Assembly: GCA_016721085.1 (NCBI GenBank)
Contig: JADKJI010000005.1
Span: 186,001 to 250,000, forward strand
Origin: Chitinophagaceae bacterium
GTDB taxonomy: Bacteria; Bacteroidota; Bacteroidia; Chitinophagales; Chitinophagaceae
Direction: 5' to 3'
Length of the DNA stretch: 64,000 nucleotides
Numbering within the stretch: position 1 is the stretch's first letter; every line of letters starts with the position of its first letter. The notes beneath the pieces were generated by a model. It was given only the letters and a program-made list of their open reading frames with translations, made no database searches and was not told the DNA's origin. Shown here one piece after another: positions 62,501 to 64,000 of the stretch. Position numbers and translations under genes: made by a program.

Positions 62501-62986
62501 CTCGGTGGTGTAGATGGATGGATGTTCCCTAAATATAACAGGGAGCCTATTCCACAAGACCAGAGCTATGCATACCAATCACTGGCTGTGAACATGCGTG
62601 GTTTCCGTCAGAACATCGCCAATGGTAACAATGCCATTGTGATGAACAGTGAATTCCGTTTACCGGTATTCAGCACCTTACTTAACAAACCAATCAACAA
62701 CGCCTTCCTCCGCAATTTCCAATTGACACAATTCATCGATCTGGGTTCTGCATGGAATGGTTCTTATAACAAGATCAAACGTCCTGAACTCATCTATCCA
62801 AACCAGGATGGAACCGTTCAAGTACTGACTAAGGCAGGTGGTATCGGTCCATTTGTGGGAGGTTATGGTTTCGGTGCTCGCAGTACCTTACTCGGATACT
62901 TTATGCGTTTGGATTGTGCCTGGGAAATGAATAGTTTCTTTAAGGGGAAGAGTATTTGGTATTTCGCGATGGGGATAGACTTTTAA
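59513..62986 (+). CDS. Large outer-membrane protein: peptidase-MA-like, TolB-type propeller and beta-barrel
   Basis: A 1157-residue envelope protein. After a signal peptide (about 1-29, ending VTIAQ) comes a peptidase-MA-like region (about 35-300, KFKWQYLQTPNFNTYFYED) without a visible HExxH zinc motif, so catalysis is doubtful. A TolB/DPP-type beta-propeller (about 330-580) carries ILSSNRPNATVKGSDTG-like FSSNRPNATVKG and FTFISDESGIGNRFAGFF. A long beta-rich C-terminal half (about 700-1157), ending GKSIWYFAMGIDF, looks like an outer-membrane barrel with a terminal aromatic residue. The arrangement is typical of Bacteroidota surface proteins of unknown function. Transcribed alone, divergent from the hydrolase gene. 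Confidence 0.78.
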   Translation: MQFHQFNRRRKELLLTLLALVTSWVTIAQVSTVEFGKNRVQYRKFKWQYLQTPNFNTYFYEDGKTLANYVLQIAEKELPAIEQFVEYGLQRRANIVIYNHFNELEQSNIGLNLDWQTTGGITKLVNNKMIVYFDGNHEHLRRQVRQGIARVLVENILFGDDLGEFAANQTLLDLPKWLVDGYVDYVAEEWNAELDDELKSALLSGEYKNFYQLAYEKPLLAGHAFWYYFAKKFKRENATYFLYLSRVYRNLNSASGRICKMKFKDVLKQFMVDNEELYSNDLRGRRDIPKGTVSIVEDIKKDRDFLHFTPNPAPRSQTYAVVEFIKGQYCVVLYENMVDRRVLLKTGVRVQENEVNPNYPLLAWDGKGTRLACMYWSKGKTKLFVYDLVAHYKKIKMDINHFEQVQEMSYMLDNNTLLLSAVRKGQPDIFIYKIDKDKFEQVTNDSYADLDASFVAFPSKQGIIFSSNRPNATVKGSDTGIANNRFNIYLADIYNKSEFRQISQLTNLKFGNARYPMQYNTSHFTFISDESGIGNRFAGFFTTQRTGLDSVYVVGDEFLRNPDDQELDSTLKAWGKTEPDSVFAFSVTKDSVYSFALTNYQSSLKETKIAGDKGLVSEVRQQGNLKFLYKLKVDETALKRRNINPRPTDYRKKTIADAQLAAGSEIQISDKAPSPEDSVKKDTDIFNTGFEKEAGDSLEKKLTKPGFEPDPIAKKARLFDYKLKFSADNFSAAFNNDVLINRYQPYTGALPVVLQSGGSFNGMLKASVFDLFEDIRFSGAIRLPLISGNGGGASFGTGGVGVFVPVNQSLFDGGGEWYARVDYLKKRMDYSLIYYRQTNLGLVNGVNQSNKLYEGKLYSNLFQGTIKYPIDRVRSVRLSAGLRMDKVAVRASDFDSSALKSPDLNKQTFALSKLEYIYDNTIMKTTNIMNGLRYKLYADLMSLVSDPKDGSTANKGRLSFNFGGDLRYYYPIYRNFIWAGRAAADFSWGDQKIIYYLGGVDGWMFPKYNREPIPQDQSYAYQSLAVNMRGFRQNIANGNNAIVMNSEFRLPVFSTLLNKPINNAFLRNFQLTQFIDLGSAWNGSYNKIKRPELIYPNQDGTVQVLTKAGGIGPFVGGYGFGARSTLLGYFMRLDCAWEMNSFFKGKSIWYFAMGIDF

Positions 62987-63047
62987 TAAAGTCAAAAGTA
63001 AAAATTTAAAAGTCAAAACTGGAGCTTGTCTTTGGTTTTGGCTTTTC

Positions 63048-63275
63048 TTTTTTCACGCAAAGCCGCAAAGGGTTAATTTTTCTTTCATTAATTTTCCTTA
63101 TTGTTTTAAGGCGCAAGGAGGAATACAATAACCGCGGAGACGCAGAGACGCGGAGAGGCATTCCCTGCGTCTCCGCGTCTCTGCGGTAAAATGTATTTGT
63201 ATTCCCTTGCGCCTTAATACAATAAGGAAATTTCACAATAGAGAAATCAAATCATTGCGCCTTTGCGTGAAAAAA
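63048..63275. repeat. Nested inverted repeat, F5 arms around an F1 palindrome
   Basis: Outermost arms (63048-63068 and 63255-63275, one mismatch in 21) read TTTTTTCACGCAAAGCCGCAA and complement. A middle pair (about 63093-63130 and 63192-63231) carries CCTTATTGTTTTAAGGCGC and its near-complement. The core is an F1 palindrome (63130-63189). AAAGTCAAAAGT-type sequence flanks both sides. The element occupies nearly all of the 320-base gap after the large outer-membrane gene, and no gene lies in it. Confidence 0.88.
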
Positions 63276-63306
63276 CTTCCGATAATCAGACTCTCATTTT
63301 TGACTT

Positions 63307-63981
63307 TTAACTTTTTAATTCTACCTTTCTCAACATCGCATACACAATCGTCATAAACACCGAAAAACACCCCACCATCCCCCATGCAAAATGATGCTGC
63401 AAAGGATGAATTACCATTAAAACAATATCACGGAAAAGCTGAAATGGATTGGTTATTATATCCCAACTATTGAAGCGTAGGTAACGACCAATATACACAC
63501 CCAACGCATTGAGGAACATGATGGGATATACGAAAAAGATAGTGGTCTTATCCCCTGCTTCCAGTCTCAGAATCTTTTCCATATGTCCTACTGATAAGAT
63601 ACCCAGTAACATACCATTCCATGCAAAGGACAATATCAATATTAACTCAAACCAAGAGGGTAACTGAGGGAATGAACCGAGATGGAAGAGGTCGGTGAGG
63701 ATATAAAAAGTATTGGGAATAAAAGCTATCCATAACAAAAGGGTGGGTATGAATAGTTTCCGGTTTTCAATCCAGTCGGGTCGTTGTAATAACCATAAGC
63801 TAATGCCATAAGGAATGCAGGCTAAAAACATATTCCATATCAGGAAGAAAAACAAGAGATGCCCTGTATAGATATATGTGGCAATTACCAGGCTGATGCT
63901 GAATAAAACTGACAGCACCATTAATCTGTCGATGGCGGTTCGTAAAAAGAATATACGGTCTAATGAAAATGTCTTACCCAT
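63307..63981 (-). CDS. DUF1361 integral membrane protein
   Basis: A 224-residue protein with about seven membrane segments. The DUF1361 signature NALGVYIGRYLRFNSWDI (about 158-175) is present, with FIPNTFYILTDLFHLG earlier (about 86-101). The family's function is unknown. The start is the ATG at 63981. It is convergent with the large outer-membrane gene across the nested repeat. Confidence 0.88.
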   Translation of the reverse strand: MGKTFSLDRIFFLRTAIDRLMVLSVLFSISLVIATYIYTGHLLFFFLIWNMFLACIPYGISLWLLQRPDWIENRKLFIPTLLLWIAFIPNTFYILTDLFHLGSFPQLPSWFELILILSFAWNGMLLGILSVGHMEKILRLEAGDKTTIFFVYPIMFLNALGVYIGRYLRFNSWDIITNPFQLFRDIVLMVIHPLQHHFAWGMVGCFSVFMTIVYAMLRKVELKS

Positions 63982-64000
63982 TTGTTTATTAATATATGTG

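Noticed and set aside
63006..63236. A 76-codon minus-strand frame with RRDAETQG
   Set aside because: It is repeat-derived, within the 63048-63275 element.
944..63275. CRISPR array from regularly repeated hairpins
   Set aside because: The repeats are dispersed over tens of kb, have no short constant spacing or unique spacers, and no cas gene is present.

Overview
The window looks like a chromosomal segment of a Bacteroidota bacterium, most plausibly of the Chitinophagia (Chitinophagaceae). The reasons are: several secreted proteins with type IX secretion (T9SS) C-terminal sorting domains; the gliding genes gldF and gldG; a MurF-alanine racemase fusion; promoters of the TTTG / TAnnTTTG type just in front of many start codons; and moderate-to-low GC with many GC-rich palindromic repeats between genes. 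No rRNA, tRNA, CRISPR array, insertion sequence or prophage was recognised.

Positions 1-15517 are minus-strand genes that read as a carbohydrate-use cluster. In transcription order they are a GH36-like hydrolase, a GH88 hydrolase (frameshifted), a DUF2264 protein, a GH29 fucosidase with a PA14 domain, an SDR oxidoreductase, a ROK kinase-like protein, a SIS-domain protein, a MetE-like methyltransferase and an UlaG-like metallo-hydrolase (frameshifted). A DUF1549/DUF1553 c-heme protein and a DUF1501 protein follow, the last cut by the window edge. A divergent LacI-type regulator (15864-16877) lies beside two operator-like palindromes spaced two helical turns apart, so it probably controls the cluster. 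The likely logic is periplasmic trimming of a fucose- and uronate-containing glycan, then cytoplasmic oxidation, phosphorylation and isomerisation of the released sugars.

Positions 16958-32406 hold fumarase C and two divergent giant secreted proteins with T9SS tails; the leftward one carries a glucose/sorbosone dehydrogenase-like propeller and two frameshifts. LspA, MurF-Alr, a TerC membrane protein and GldG/GldF follow. The 32407-33117 gap contains a candidate small RNA with its own promoter and terminator, and two repeat families.

Positions 33118-46421 hold the iscS-iscU-iscA cluster (iscU frameshifted), methylmalonyl-CoA epimerase, two small T9SS cargo proteins, rnc-fabF-acpP, a GNAT acetyltransferase and mfd. 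Positions 46624-63981 hold a large secreted beta-propeller protein, a flavin reductase, glycyl-tRNA synthetase, dtd with a MazG-like partner, arfB, a MbnP/MbnH-like copper-protein and di-haem peroxidase pair, a polysaccharide flippase, a glyoxalase II-like hydrolase, a large outer-membrane propeller/barrel protein and a DUF1361 membrane protein.

Two patterns run through the whole window. First, five genes are broken by six single-base indels, four of them in homopolymers of 4-7 bases; one is the normally essential iscU, so consensus errors are the most likely cause. Second, at least six families of palindromic or nested inverted repeats fill the intergenic gaps, nearly always downstream of stop codons.
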